From: a virus
Virus record (IMG/VR): IMGVR_UViG_3300037200_000335
Span: 1-21,277 of that record
DNA: 21,277 bases
Reading direction: 5' to 3' (one strand)
Under the pieces are notes generated by a model. It saw only the letters and a program-made list of their open reading frames with translations, made no database searches and was not told where the DNA came from. Below, piece by piece: positions 12,231 through 19,768 of the stretch. Each line of letters begins with the position of its first letter. Within the stretch, counting starts at the first letter, position 1. The position numbers were made by a program, and so were the translations under genes.

Positions 12231-13547
12231 ATGAAGCAGTTCGCGCTCCTACTATCGGCGCTCCTATTCGTCGCGTTCCCGGCGCTCGCGCAGGCGCCGC
12301 AGCCGACCATCGCGTATGTTGTCACTTCGACGGGCACGGGAAGCTTGTCAGCTTCTACGACCTCGGGCAACGTCGCGATTCCCGCGGGCGGTCCGACCCT
12401 CTGGGTGCAGAATACGGGGACCGTCCCGGTCTGCGTGGCCCTCGGAACGTCCAGCGCGGTAAAGGCGGTGCTGCCTTGCCCAGCGAGTCCGCCGGTCACG
12501 AACATAGCGCCGGGTGCCACGGCGCAGTTGGGCATCGGGTCGAGCACCTACATCGCGGCGATCACCGGGACCGGGACTGCCTCACTCGTGCTGACGTCGG
12601 GCTACCTGACGCTGGCGAGCGACACGATAGCCGGGTCGGTGACCGCGAACCAGGGCACACCAAACACGGACGCGAACGCGTGGCCGGTTACGCTCGTTAT
12701 CGGCGGCGCGCTCAACAGTGCGACGAACGGCACTTACACGAACCTGTTGCAGGGCAACGCGGTCCTGTCGACCACGAATCCGCTGTTCTTTACCCCGGCG
12801 ACGGGCGCCAATCTGGCCCAGGAGACCGGCGGTAATCTCGCACAGTCGGTCACCGACTTCGGCGCGCCAGGCGCCACGGCCTGCGCGACGGACACGTCGA
12901 GCTGCAACTTCAATCAGTTGTTCCAACGCATCGCGCAGCGACTGTCGACGATCAACACGACACTCAATGCGCCAATGCAAACGACGGGTGGCGCGGTAGG
13001 GCTCGTCGCGGGTACCGCGAACATAGGTGGCGTGGCGCTGTCGCCGGTCATCACAAATCCGACCTCAACTCTCACGCTTCCAAGCTCAACCTCGGCTTAT
13101 ACCGCTGGGCAGCTTATCGCGAACAATGCGACCGCAGGTTCTATTACGGTACCGAGCTTCGCCATCGCGACGAGCGCGGGCGCAGCGGCGATCCCGCGCC
13201 TGCGTTTGTCGACGAACGACACGACCTCGACATCATGGGGCGGCGTTCAGGTGCAGGTTGACCTGTGGTCCGCTGCGCCGACATGGACGAACGGTGATCA
13301 TGCAACGTGGCTTCCGGCGACCGGCTCGGCTGTGCACCTTGGAGCGTTTACCTGCGCGTTCCCCGGTGCGAGCGGTACGATCTGGGGCGACGGTCTCGCG
13401 ACCGAGTGTTATCCGCAGGTCGGAAACTTCCCGATGCCCAAGCTCGCGAGCGGTACCTCGATCTTCTGGTCACTTCAGGCACTTACCGCGTCGGGTGTGA
13501 TCGGCGCGAGCAAGGTGTTTACGCTGACCGCCGAGTTGCAGAACTAA
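12231..13547 (+). CDS. Exported virion-like protein 2 (Sec signal peptide)
   Basis: The 438-residue protein begins MKQFALLLSALLFVAFPALA, a clear Sec signal peptide with an ALA-type cleavage site near residue 20. The mature protein is Thr, Ser, Ala and Gly-rich and reads like beta-structured phage tail or decoration proteins: SVTANQGTPNTDANAWPVTL, AYTAGQLIANNATAGSITVP and VQVDLWSAAPTWTNGDHATW. It has six Cys after the signal peptide, again an even number. Its role is unknown; receptor or polysaccharide binding would fit the composition. No strong ribosome site precedes the ATG at 12231; it follows the first exported gene by 36 bases, so coupled expression is likely. Confidence 0.7.
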   Translation: MKQFALLLSALLFVAFPALAQAPQPTIAYVVTSTGTGSLSASTTSGNVAIPAGGPTLWVQNTGTVPVCVALGTSSAVKAVLPCPASPPVTNIAPGATAQLGIGSSTYIAAITGTGTASLVLTSGYLTLASDTIAGSVTANQGTPNTDANAWPVTLVIGGALNSATNGTYTNLLQGNAVLSTTNPLFFTPATGANLAQETGGNLAQSVTDFGAPGATACATDTSSCNFNQLFQRIAQRLSTINTTLNAPMQTTGGAVGLVAGTANIGGVALSPVITNPTSTLTLPSSTSAYTAGQLIANNATAGSITVPSFAIATSAGAAAIPRLRLSTNDTTSTSWGGVQVQVDLWSAAPTWTNGDHATWLPATGSAVHLGAFTCAFPGASGTIWGDGLATECYPQVGNFPMPKLASGTSIFWSLQALTASGVIGASKVFTLTAELQN

Positions 13548-13549
13548 AG

Positions 13550-14797
13550 ATGCGTCGCCTTCTCGCTTCCGCATTGGTCTGGTTGGCGCTCGCCGGCGCA
13601 GCGCACGCGCTGCCGACGCAGGCGATGTTTGGTCGGCCGGTACAGTTCTTCGCCGGTAAGCCATTCGACTGCATTTTGACACAGAACATCTGCGCGCAAC
13701 CGGGACGCGGAACGGGACCGGCCGCCGCGTTTTTGACTACTTCGCGTGCCTCGACGGGCTACAACAGCGATCAGAACGGCTTCTACGTCAGCTTTCCGAA
13801 CAACGCGCTGCGTTTCGTTTACGGCGTTGGGCCGGTGATCGAGGAAAGCCGGACAAACGACGCGCTCTGGTCGCGCGACATGACCAATGCCGCCTGGACT
13901 AAGGTGGGCATGGGGACGGCGAAGAACGCCGTTGGGATCGACGGGACGGCCAATTCCGCGACGACGCTGACGGCGACAGGGACGGCGAGTTCTTGCACGG
14001 CATCTTGCACGGCACTCCAAACGATCACGCTGGGTTCCACGGCGGACACCTACTCCGTGTTTCTCAAGCGAGTATCTGGTTCCGGCGCGGTCAATATCAC
14101 AATCAACAATCTGGTCGGTACGACTGCCTGCACGTTGGTCACGACCGGCTTCAAGCGCTGCACGGTGACGGCGACGCTTGCCAATCCGGTCATTGGCATT
14201 CAGATGGCCGGGCTTAATGATGTGATTGTCGCCGACTGGAACCAGATGGAGCCGGGCAGTTTCGTGACGACGCCGATCGGGCCGACGACGAGCGGCTCTG
14301 CTGTTCGCGCAGCGGACGTGGTGACGGCGACGACTGTGCCAGCGTTCGGTCCCGCTTATACGCTTTACGCGAGCGGGACGCCGGAAGCGCCGACGAGTTA
14401 TGGAACGAGCCAATATCCAATTAGCGCGGGGTTGACGTCCTCGACAAATAACTTTGTTGGCATGACTAGAATGTTCAGCAGTGGGCAACCAGTTTTGTTA
14501 GTCATAGTTGGCGGTAGCGTGACGGCAAACCAGAGCATCTCAGGTAGCGCTTGGGCCGCAAACGCTTTAGGGAAAGTAGCCACCGCGTTTTCAAGCGGAA
14601 ATCAAAACGCTACGTTTAACGGGGGGGCTATTTCAAATACGACCGGAAGTATACCTGCCTTAGCAGAAGTTAATATTGGTTCTGTCGTTAATAGCTCTCA
14701 GTATTTCAACGGCACTATCTCCCGCGTCGCGCTCTGGCCCACGACGGCGCTGTCGAGCGCGCAGTTGCAGCAAATCACCTCGGGGCCGGGGCCGTGA
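13550..14797 (+). CDS. Exported virion-like protein 3 with lectin-like domain
   Basis: The 415-residue protein starts MRRLLASALVWLALAGAAHA, a clear Sec signal peptide. After it comes a segment frequent in phage tail spikes and fibres, with VIEESRTNDALWSRDMTNAA and WTKVGMGTAKNAV, followed by a Thr and Ser-rich beta region and a C-terminal part (INNTTG-type repeats, then FNGTISRVALWPTTALS) that resembles concanavalin or LamG-like sugar-binding folds. Six Cys lie in the mature part. The stretch 14440-14700 is visibly lower in GC than its flanks, suggesting a swapped C-terminal domain. The ATG sits two bases after the preceding stop, so translation is tightly coupled. Confidence 0.7.
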   Translation: MRRLLASALVWLALAGAAHALPTQAMFGRPVQFFAGKPFDCILTQNICAQPGRGTGPAAAFLTTSRASTGYNSDQNGFYVSFPNNALRFVYGVGPVIEESRTNDALWSRDMTNAAWTKVGMGTAKNAVGIDGTANSATTLTATGTASSCTASCTALQTITLGSTADTYSVFLKRVSGSGAVNITINNLVGTTACTLVTTGFKRCTVTATLANPVIGIQMAGLNDVIVADWNQMEPGSFVTTPIGPTTSGSAVRAADVVTATTVPAFGPAYTLYASGTPEAPTSYGTSQYPISAGLTSSTNNFVGMTRMFSSGQPVLLVIVGGSVTANQSISGSAWAANALGKVATAFSSGNQNATFNGGAISNTTGSIPALAEVNIGSVVNSSQYFNGTISRVALWPTTALSSAQLQQITSGPGP

Positions 14798-14874
14798 TTT
14801 ATGTGGCGACGCACTCTGGGGCCGTACGGGCTGATGACCTGCGAAGACTTGATCTTAGAGGAGTTACATCGTGA
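14794..14874 (+). CDS. Possible 26-residue coupled peptide
   Basis: This short frame reads MIYVATHSGAVRADDLRRLD and LRGVTS. Its GTG start overlaps the stop of the preceding gene as GTGA, and its own stop overlaps the GTG of the next gene in the same way. The double overlap is the main support and explains why the 70-base gap has no stop in this frame. It may be a translational bridge rather than a functional peptide. Confidence 0.3.
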   Translation: MIYVATHSGAVRADDLRRLDLRGVTS

Positions 14875-15467
14875 TGTTCAATCGTTTCCTCGCCGCCGCT
14901 ATCGTCGCCGCGCTGTTGGCGACCCCGCTCACCGCGCCCCGCGCCGAATCGTACGTCGATCGCAACGAGGCCGCGGCCGGCGCGTTTCAGAGTGGTAACG
15001 CCCCGCATCACGTTATGCCGTGGGGCGTTATCTACGAAATCCTGGCGACTGCGGCCGGCGCGACCGGTACGGGCGAGCAGACGCTCGGCACGTATTCGCT
15101 GCCCGCGAACGCGCTTGACGTGGCCGGGCGTCACCTGCGTATTACGGCCGACTTCGCCAAGGCCGCGAATGGCAATAGCGTGACTCCGAAGCTCTATTTC
15201 GGTAGCGAGTCGCTCGCGACCGCGGCCAATACGACCTCGGCCGGGGCGATGAAAATCGTTTGCGACGTGTTGAAGACCGGCGCCTCGACCCAATCGGTCA
15301 ACTGTTGGGGCCTCGGCGGCACGTCGGGCGTGACGCCGGTTATCTACTCGCAGCCGGCGGCGACGGAAACTGATTCTTCAGCGATTACCATCAAAGCGAC
15401 CTGCACGGGCGGTACGACCGGCGCCGATTGCACACTTTCTGACTTCGTGGTCGAGTACCTCAATTAG
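14871..15467 (+). CDS. Exported virion-like protein 4 (Sec signal peptide)
   Basis: The 198-residue protein has a Sec signal peptide, MFNRFLAAAIVAALLATPLT, with a likely cleavage after APRAE or nearby. The mature part matches a beta-rich module of phage tail and fibre proteins: LGTYSLPANALDVAGRHLRI, TADFAKAANGNSVTPKLYFG, and a closing TLSDFVVEYLN. It contains four Cys, again even. AGAGGAG lies seven bases before the GTG at 14871 and ten before the ATG at 14874; either could be used, and the signal peptide is unaffected. It closes the exported cluster, directly before the protease-scaffold gene. Confidence 0.7.
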   Translation: MMFNRFLAAAIVAALLATPLTAPRAESYVDRNEAAAGAFQSGNAPHHVMPWGVIYEILATAAGATGTGEQTLGTYSLPANALDVAGRHLRITADFAKAANGNSVTPKLYFGSESLATAANTTSAGAMKIVCDVLKTGASTQSVNCWGLGGTSGVTPVIYSQPAATETDSSAITIKATCTGGTTGADCTLSDFVVEYLN

Positions 15468-15536
15468 GTTTCATGTCGAGGGATATCGGAAATCGTCTCG
15501 CGCAACCCCGGCGTTCTAGCACGGGTCGATAGCAGA

Positions 15537-17282
15537 ATGCGTTTCTACGCTGACCCGGTTGCTTTGGGTTCGAAGCGGGCGTACACGCCCGAGGGCTACC
15601 TCGTCATCGAGGACGTGCCCATCGCGAGAACCGGTGACCAGCTCTATGCACCCCACGAAGTAGGCTTGCAGGGCGATAGGGACGGAGTCGTTCGCGTTAG
15701 CCGCGAGCCGGAGGAAGTATTCCGACCCGAAACGTTGGCGAGCTGGAATGGCAAAGACGTTATCAACGATCACCCTTCCGACGGTCAGCTTCTCACGACC
15801 GATACGTGGCGAAAATATACCTGCGGCACGATGCTTAACCCGCGCCGCGGGACCGGCAACCGAGACGATTTAACGCTGGTCGATTTCGTGGTCAAGGACC
15901 CGAAGACGATTCGAGACGTGTTAGACGGCAAGATCGAAGTGAGCGCCGGATATGATTGTGAATATGAGCAGACCGGTCCAGGTCGCGGTCGTCAGTTGAA
16001 TATCGTGGGCAACCACGCCGCTTTCGTGGACGCTGGCCGGTGCGGAATACGCTGCGCGGTCGGCGACCGCCTACCCCCCAAGTTTCGAACGAGGAGTTCC
16101 CTTATGGCCCTTACCGCCACCTTGGACCGCGGCACGACGCGGATTCGCTCGCGCTGGCATCGTTTTGCCGATCGGCTCAACCGAGCGATTTCGACCGGCG
16201 ACGAAGAAGAACTCGAGCGCCTGGGCGGCGAGGCGGAAACGCTGGCGGGCGAGGAGCATTTTTCCGAAATGTCCGAACCCACCGAGGCCGGCGAAGAGGG
16301 CAGCGGCGGCGAATTGCACGTACACGTCCATACGGGCGACGAAGAAGAGGAACCGGACGATATGACGGGTATGGATCGCGGTCGGCGCCACCGTGGGGGC
16401 CGGGACGCCCCCGAACCGGGCGAAGGTCTCGACCCCATGGGTGGTGAGCCCGATGGGGACGAGCCGGCGACCAAAGCCGATATCGCGGCGCTCGCGGCGA
16501 TGATCAAGGATTTGGCGGACATGGACGACGAGGGCGACGACCTCGACGACGAGGAAGCCGAGGGCGGCGAGGTAGCCGATCGACGAATGCAGTTGCGGGA
16601 TCGTCGGCGCGGCGCCCGCGACGCCATCCGTCGGTTTGCCGACGAGGTCGGCGAAATCGTCGAGACGAAACACAATCCCGATTCGACCGGTCGTAACGAC
16701 GCGCCGGGCACCGCCGGTTCGGGCGCGAAAGGCATCAAGTCGGAGCCGGTGCATAAGGGCGACGCGCCGGGCGCGAATGATCGGCGTACCGTTGGAGGAA
16801 GACGTCGCAGCACCGGCGACGGTGCAACGATGGACAGCCGCGCGCTGCAAAGCGCTTGGGACTTGGCGGTGAGCCAAGCCGAGATCCTGGCGCCGGGCGT
16901 CGAGCTTTACGAATCGGGGCGTAAGATCGCGTTCGACGCGGCGGCGCCCGCGACGGTCACCGAACGGCGTATCTGCGCGCTGCGCCGTCGGGCGCTCGAC
17001 TCGGCGCTGCAGACCCGCGAGGGCCGCGCGGTACTCGACGAGGTGACCGCCGGGGTCACGGTCAACTTGCGCACCGTGGGTTGCGACGCGCTGACGCCTT
17101 ATTTCAACGCGGCGGTTGGGATCGTTGCCGAGCGTAATCGCAGCGTTACCGCGCGGGTCGCGGCGACCAAGGCGACGGTGGACGCGGGTAAGAACGAGCG
17201 ACCGTTGAGCGCGGCGGCTACGCCGGCCGATATGAACCGCGTATTCCGGGAACGGTACAAGTCCACGGCGACGCTGCGCTAG
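15537..17282 (+). CDS. DUF2213-type prohead protease with scaffold region
   Basis: The 581-residue protein combines a DUF2213 domain, a predicted capsid-maturation protease, with a long acidic scaffold-like part. The N-terminal domain (1-180) has NDHPSD (His79), VSAGYDCEYE (Ser136) and VGNHAAFVDAGR (His160), the pattern expected of a serine protease related to other prohead proteases. Residues about 210-360 are Asp, Glu and Gly-rich, probably flexible. The C-terminal 150 residues (from MDSRALQSAWDLAVSQAEIL) look folded and conserved, ending MNRVFRERYKSTATLR. Proteases of this class cut the scaffold and capsid proteins during head maturation. An internal start at 16104 probably yields the scaffold alone. 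Confidence 0.8.
   Translation: MRFYADPVALGSKRAYTPEGYLVIEDVPIARTGDQLYAPHEVGLQGDRDGVVRVSREPEEVFRPETLASWNGKDVINDHPSDGQLLTTDTWRKYTCGTMLNPRRGTGNRDDLTLVDFVVKDPKTIRDVLDGKIEVSAGYDCEYEQTGPGRGRQLNIVGNHAAFVDAGRCGIRCAVGDRLPPKFRTRSSLMALTATLDRGTTRIRSRWHRFADRLNRAISTGDEEELERLGGEAETLAGEEHFSEMSEPTEAGEEGSGGELHVHVHTGDEEEEPDDMTGMDRGRRHRGGRDAPEPGEGLDPMGGEPDGDEPATKADIAALAAMIKDLADMDDEGDDLDDEEAEGGEVADRRMQLRDRRRGARDAIRRFADEVGEIVETKHNPDSTGRNDAPGTAGSGAKGIKSEPVHKGDAPGANDRRTVGGRRRSTGDGATMDSRALQSAWDLAVSQAEILAPGVELYESGRKIAFDAAAPATVTERRICALRRRALDSALQTREGRAVLDEVTAGVTVNLRTVGCDALTPYFNAAVGIVAERNRSVTARVAATKATVDAGKNERPLSAAATPADMNRVFRERYKSTATLR
16104..17282 (+). CDS. Probable nested scaffold protein from an internal start
   Basis: Within the protease gene and in the same frame, GAGGAG at 16091-16096 lies seven bases before an ATG at 16104, a better ribosome site than that of the full gene. 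The product (392 residues, starting MALTATLDRGTTRIRSRWHR) would lack the whole protease domain but keep the acidic and C-terminal parts. This mirrors lambda C/Nu3 and similar phages, in which a scaffold is translated from inside the protease gene. Confidence 0.55.
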   Translation: MALTATLDRGTTRIRSRWHRFADRLNRAISTGDEEELERLGGEAETLAGEEHFSEMSEPTEAGEEGSGGELHVHVHTGDEEEEPDDMTGMDRGRRHRGGRDAPEPGEGLDPMGGEPDGDEPATKADIAALAAMIKDLADMDDEGDDLDDEEAEGGEVADRRMQLRDRRRGARDAIRRFADEVGEIVETKHNPDSTGRNDAPGTAGSGAKGIKSEPVHKGDAPGANDRRTVGGRRRSTGDGATMDSRALQSAWDLAVSQAEILAPGVELYESGRKIAFDAAAPATVTERRICALRRRALDSALQTREGRAVLDEVTAGVTVNLRTVGCDALTPYFNAAVGIVAERNRSVTARVAATKATVDAGKNERPLSAAATPADMNRVFRERYKSTATLR

Positions 17283-17312
17283 TAAGCGCTAAGCGTAGCG
17301 CCAGCGCTTACT
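17281..17312 (+). promoter_or_regulatory. Perfect 10-bp hairpin at the protease stop
   Basis: AGTAAGCGCT (17281-17290) and AGCGCTTACT (17303-17312) pair perfectly around a 12-base loop. The left arm starts inside the TAG stop. There is no T-run afterwards, so it is not a standard terminator; message processing, stability or a protein site are alternatives. It contains the GTAAGCGC octamer in both orientations. Confidence 0.5.
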
Positions 17313-17359
17313 GTTACCACCGGGTAGCGTCGAAGTAAATCGCGAAAGGAAAAGTTCCA

Positions 17360-17887
17360 ATGGTTTCACTAACTTATCGCATGGGCGCGGGCTATCCCGG
17401 TGATTACAATAGAACCGCCGCCGGCCAAACCATCACGCCCGAGGCCGCCAACCCCTCGTTTCCGATCCCCGCTTACGGCTTGCCCGTCAAGTACGTGAGC
17501 TCCGGTTCCGGTATTGGGCCAATCGTGAACGGTGATACGTCGGCCGTGGTCATCGGCGTGCTGATGCGCGAGTTCCCGTCGCAGGCGATGCCGCCCAATA
17601 CGTACGGCGCGGGTCAGTCGCTTTCCGTGCCACCGGTCCCGCCGACGCAGGGGCCGCTCTCGGTCATGCGCCGCGGATTTTGCGTGGTAAACGTGAACGC
17701 GGGGTCGAGCGCCGCGGCGGTTAAAGGCAACCCGGCTTACATTTGGACCGCGGCGGCCTCGACTGGCCACCTCGTGGGCGGTATCGAGGCGACCGAAGTG
17801 CCCGGCTCGACGATTCTGTTTCCCGGCGCGACGTTTCGCGGCGGCGTTGATAGTTCAGGAAATGTTGAACTAGAATGGAACCTTTAA
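17360..17887 (+). CDS. Capsid cement/decoration protein (DUF2190/gp24-like)
   Basis: The 175-residue protein sits between the protease-scaffold and the major capsid gene, where decoration or cement proteins lie. It begins MVSLTYRMGAGYPGDYNRTA and contains strands such as GLPVKYVSSG, VVIGVLMREFPSQAMPPNTY and PLSVMRRGFCVVNVNAGSSA, then KGNPAYIWTAAASTGHLVGG. These match the cement proteins that stabilise expanded capsids in DUF2213/DUF2184 phages. AAAGGA lies before the ATG at 17360 with a normal spacing. One Cys is present. The assignment rests on gene order and these motifs. Confidence 0.7.
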   Translation: MVSLTYRMGAGYPGDYNRTAAGQTITPEAANPSFPIPAYGLPVKYVSSGSGIGPIVNGDTSAVVIGVLMREFPSQAMPPNTYGAGQSLSVPPVPPTQGPLSVMRRGFCVVNVNAGSSAAAVKGNPAYIWTAAASTGHLVGGIEATEVPGSTILFPGATFRGGVDSSGNVELEWNL

Positions 17888-17895
17888 AGAACAAA

Positions 17896-17926
17896 AGTAA
17901 CCGCCGCGCTATGCTTGGCGCTTACT
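17896..17926 (+). promoter_or_regulatory. Imperfect hairpin before the major capsid gene
   Basis: AGTAACCGCC (17896-17905) and GGCGCTTACT (17917-17926) pair with one mismatch around an 11-base loop. The stem resembles the one at 17281-17312, including the GCGCTTAC octamer. It stands in the leader between the cement and capsid genes, with no T-run. Confidence 0.45.
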
Positions 17927-17955
17927 AGCAACCCTCCCGATAGGAATTTTTCGAA

Positions 17956-18984
17956 ATGATGCTAGATTTCACCAGCGCTCGCGGGTTGGGCGCCGCCGCC
18001 ACTATGGATCGTGGCAATCCGACGTTCGACTCGACTGGTGTTTTCTTCGTCAACGAGCTCGAACGGCTTGACATGACTTTGCACGAGCCGCAAGTAAATA
18101 TCACGTGGCAGCGCGATATTGACCTGCGCGAGGACGTGACGATCGGCGACGACAGCGCGTCGTTTACCGTTTCGAATTACGGGTCGCCGGGCGGTCTCAC
18201 CTCGACCGGTATCAATTGGATGTCCAAGGACGCGGACGCCATCACCGGGCCTAGCGTTGATATCGGCAAGACCGCGCAACCGCTTATCCCTTGGGGCACC
18301 GAGGTTCGGTACACGCAGCTCGAAGTCGAATCGTCCAAGCTGGCCGGGCGCCCGATCGACGCGCAGAAATATGCGGCGATGCAGCTCAAGCACCAGATGG
18401 ACATTGACCAGATGGTGTATATCGGAGATTCGACCTACGGGGCGGGTTATACCGGTATGGCGAATGCGGCGGCGGTTACGGCGTCGTTCGCCGCGGTGGG
18501 CGCGAGCGGTTCCACGCTTTGGATCAACAAAACCCCGACCGAAATTCTCGCAGATATCGATGCGGTCTGCGTCAATACGTGGATCGCGACCGGCGGCGCG
18601 GTGTTCCCGGATCGGGTGCTGATCCCGTTCGCCCAAGAGGCGTATATTGCATCGCAGTTGATCAGCGGCGCCGGCAGCGCGTCGATCCTGTCGTTCGTGC
18701 TGGCGAACTCGCTTTGCAACCGACGCAACGGTCGGCCGCTCGATATCCAATCCACGAAATGGATGCTCGGGATCGGGGTCGGCGGGACCCAGGGCGTCGC
18801 GGGTACGGTCGATCGGATGATGGCCTATACGCGCAACCTTAACTTCGTGCGATACCCGATGACGGGCATGGTACGGACGCCGGTGCAATACCGCAGCCAG
18901 TTCATCGCCAGCACCTACATGTGCAAACTCGGCATCATCGAGGAAGTTTACAGCGAAAATTCTTACTATCTTGACGGAATTTAG
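17956..18984 (+). CDS. Major capsid protein (DUF2184 type)
   Basis: The 342-residue protein is the shell subunit of the phage head. It matches DUF2184 capsid proteins: FFVNELERLDMTLHEPQVNI near the N-terminus, a DIGKTAQPLIPWGTEVRYTQ strand, LEVESSKLAGRPIDAQKYAA, HQMDIDQMVYIGDSTYGAGY, and a C-terminal NLNFVRYPMTGMVRTPVQYR followed by YMCKLGIIEEVYSEN. The DUF1073 portal and DUF2213 protease upstream are its usual partners, which supports the call. The start ATGATG at 17956 has AGGA about ten bases upstream. A prepared cleavage site after the N-terminus cannot be judged from sequence alone. Confidence 0.85.
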   Translation: MMLDFTSARGLGAAATMDRGNPTFDSTGVFFVNELERLDMTLHEPQVNITWQRDIDLREDVTIGDDSASFTVSNYGSPGGLTSTGINWMSKDADAITGPSVDIGKTAQPLIPWGTEVRYTQLEVESSKLAGRPIDAQKYAAMQLKHQMDIDQMVYIGDSTYGAGYTGMANAAAVTASFAAVGASGSTLWINKTPTEILADIDAVCVNTWIATGGAVFPDRVLIPFAQEAYIASQLISGAGSASILSFVLANSLCNRRNGRPLDIQSTKWMLGIGVGGTQGVAGTVDRMMAYTRNLNFVRYPMTGMVRTPVQYRSQFIASTYMCKLGIIEEVYSENSYYLDGI

Positions 18985-19001
18985 GTTACCAGGCATGGGC
19001 G

Positions 19002-19754
19002 ATGGCGGCACGGGACGATTCAGAAAGCTCCGCACAAGCTTCGGATCGGCTTATCGTCGCACTTGATGTCCCGAACTTCAGCGCTGCAGAGGTTTTGGTC
19101 GATGGACTAAACGGAGAAGTATCCTTTTACAAGATCGGGCTGCATCTACAACTTGATCGCGGTCTACACAGATTATTTGAAAAGATTGTGTCAGATAGAA
19201 AACATATTTTTCTAGATTTCAAGACGTTCGACATTCCAGCCACTGTAGCTGGGGCAGTACGTGCCGCGTCGGCGCTTGGAATCGATTTTATCACTGTAAC
19301 CGGACAACGGGCAATAGTTGAGGCTGCCGTGAGCGCCCGCAGCAATGGGCTAAAAATTTTAGTTGTTACCTTGCTTACAGGGATGAACGAACAGGATATG
19401 TGGCACGATTACGGTACGAAAATGCCTATGAACGAATTTATCGCTCAACGTGCGCAATTTGCGGCCAGCGCGGGTTGCGATGGTGTCATTTCGTCCGCTC
19501 AAGAAGTGAGCCTTATCCGTGACGCTGTGAAGGGTCGACCAGATTTTTTGATTGTAACACCCGGCATTCGCCCGAGGGGTGTTGATGTGGACGATCAAAA
19601 ACGGGTGGCTACGCCATATGAGGCAATTAGGAACGGGGCCGACTATTTGGTCGTGGGTCGTCCCATCATCCACAACCCCCATCCCTTGGAAGCCGCTCGC
19701 GACATTCTTCGTGAAATGGATATGGGGTTCGAGACACGGCTAGTTCAATCATAG
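19002..19754 (+). CDS. pyrF: Orotidine 5'-phosphate decarboxylase
   Basis: The 250-residue enzyme converts orotidine 5'-phosphate to UMP, the last step of pyrimidine synthesis, in the cytoplasm. All key motifs are present: LIVALDV (Asp22), FYKIGLHL (Lys44), the catalytic FLDFKTFDIPATV (Asp72, Lys74, Asp77), FITVTGQ, VTPGIRPRG and the phosphate-binding VVGRPI. The usual DLKFHDIP is altered to DFKTFDIP, but the charged residues are kept, so activity is expected. GC is clearly lower than in the flanking genes (about 40% over 19141-19260), and no other pyrimidine gene is near. Its place right after the major capsid gene marks it as a transferred auxiliary gene. Only a weak ribosome site precedes the ATG at 19002. 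Confidence 0.9.
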   Translation: MAARDDSESSAQASDRLIVALDVPNFSAAEVLVDGLNGEVSFYKIGLHLQLDRGLHRLFEKIVSDRKHIFLDFKTFDIPATVAGAVRAASALGIDFITVTGQRAIVEAAVSARSNGLKILVVTLLTGMNEQDMWHDYGTKMPMNEFIAQRAQFAASAGCDGVISSAQEVSLIRDAVKGRPDFLIVTPGIRPRGVDVDDQKRVATPYEAIRNGADYLVVGRPIIHNPHPLEAARDILREMDMGFETRLVQS

Positions 19755-19768
19755 GAGCCTAATCCCCG

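Noticed and set aside
13544-14488. Minus-strand frame of 314 residues opposite an exported gene
   Set aside because: Arg-rich antisense product without a ribosome site; the plus-strand gene with its signal peptide explains the open frame.
15474-15533. 19-codon frame before the protease gene
   Set aside because: Too short, without a ribosome site or overlap with its neighbours.
17962-19035. Long minus-strand frame of 357 residues opposite the capsid gene
   Set aside because: Arg- and His-rich antisense of the DUF2184 capsid gene; composition is typical of a shadow frame.
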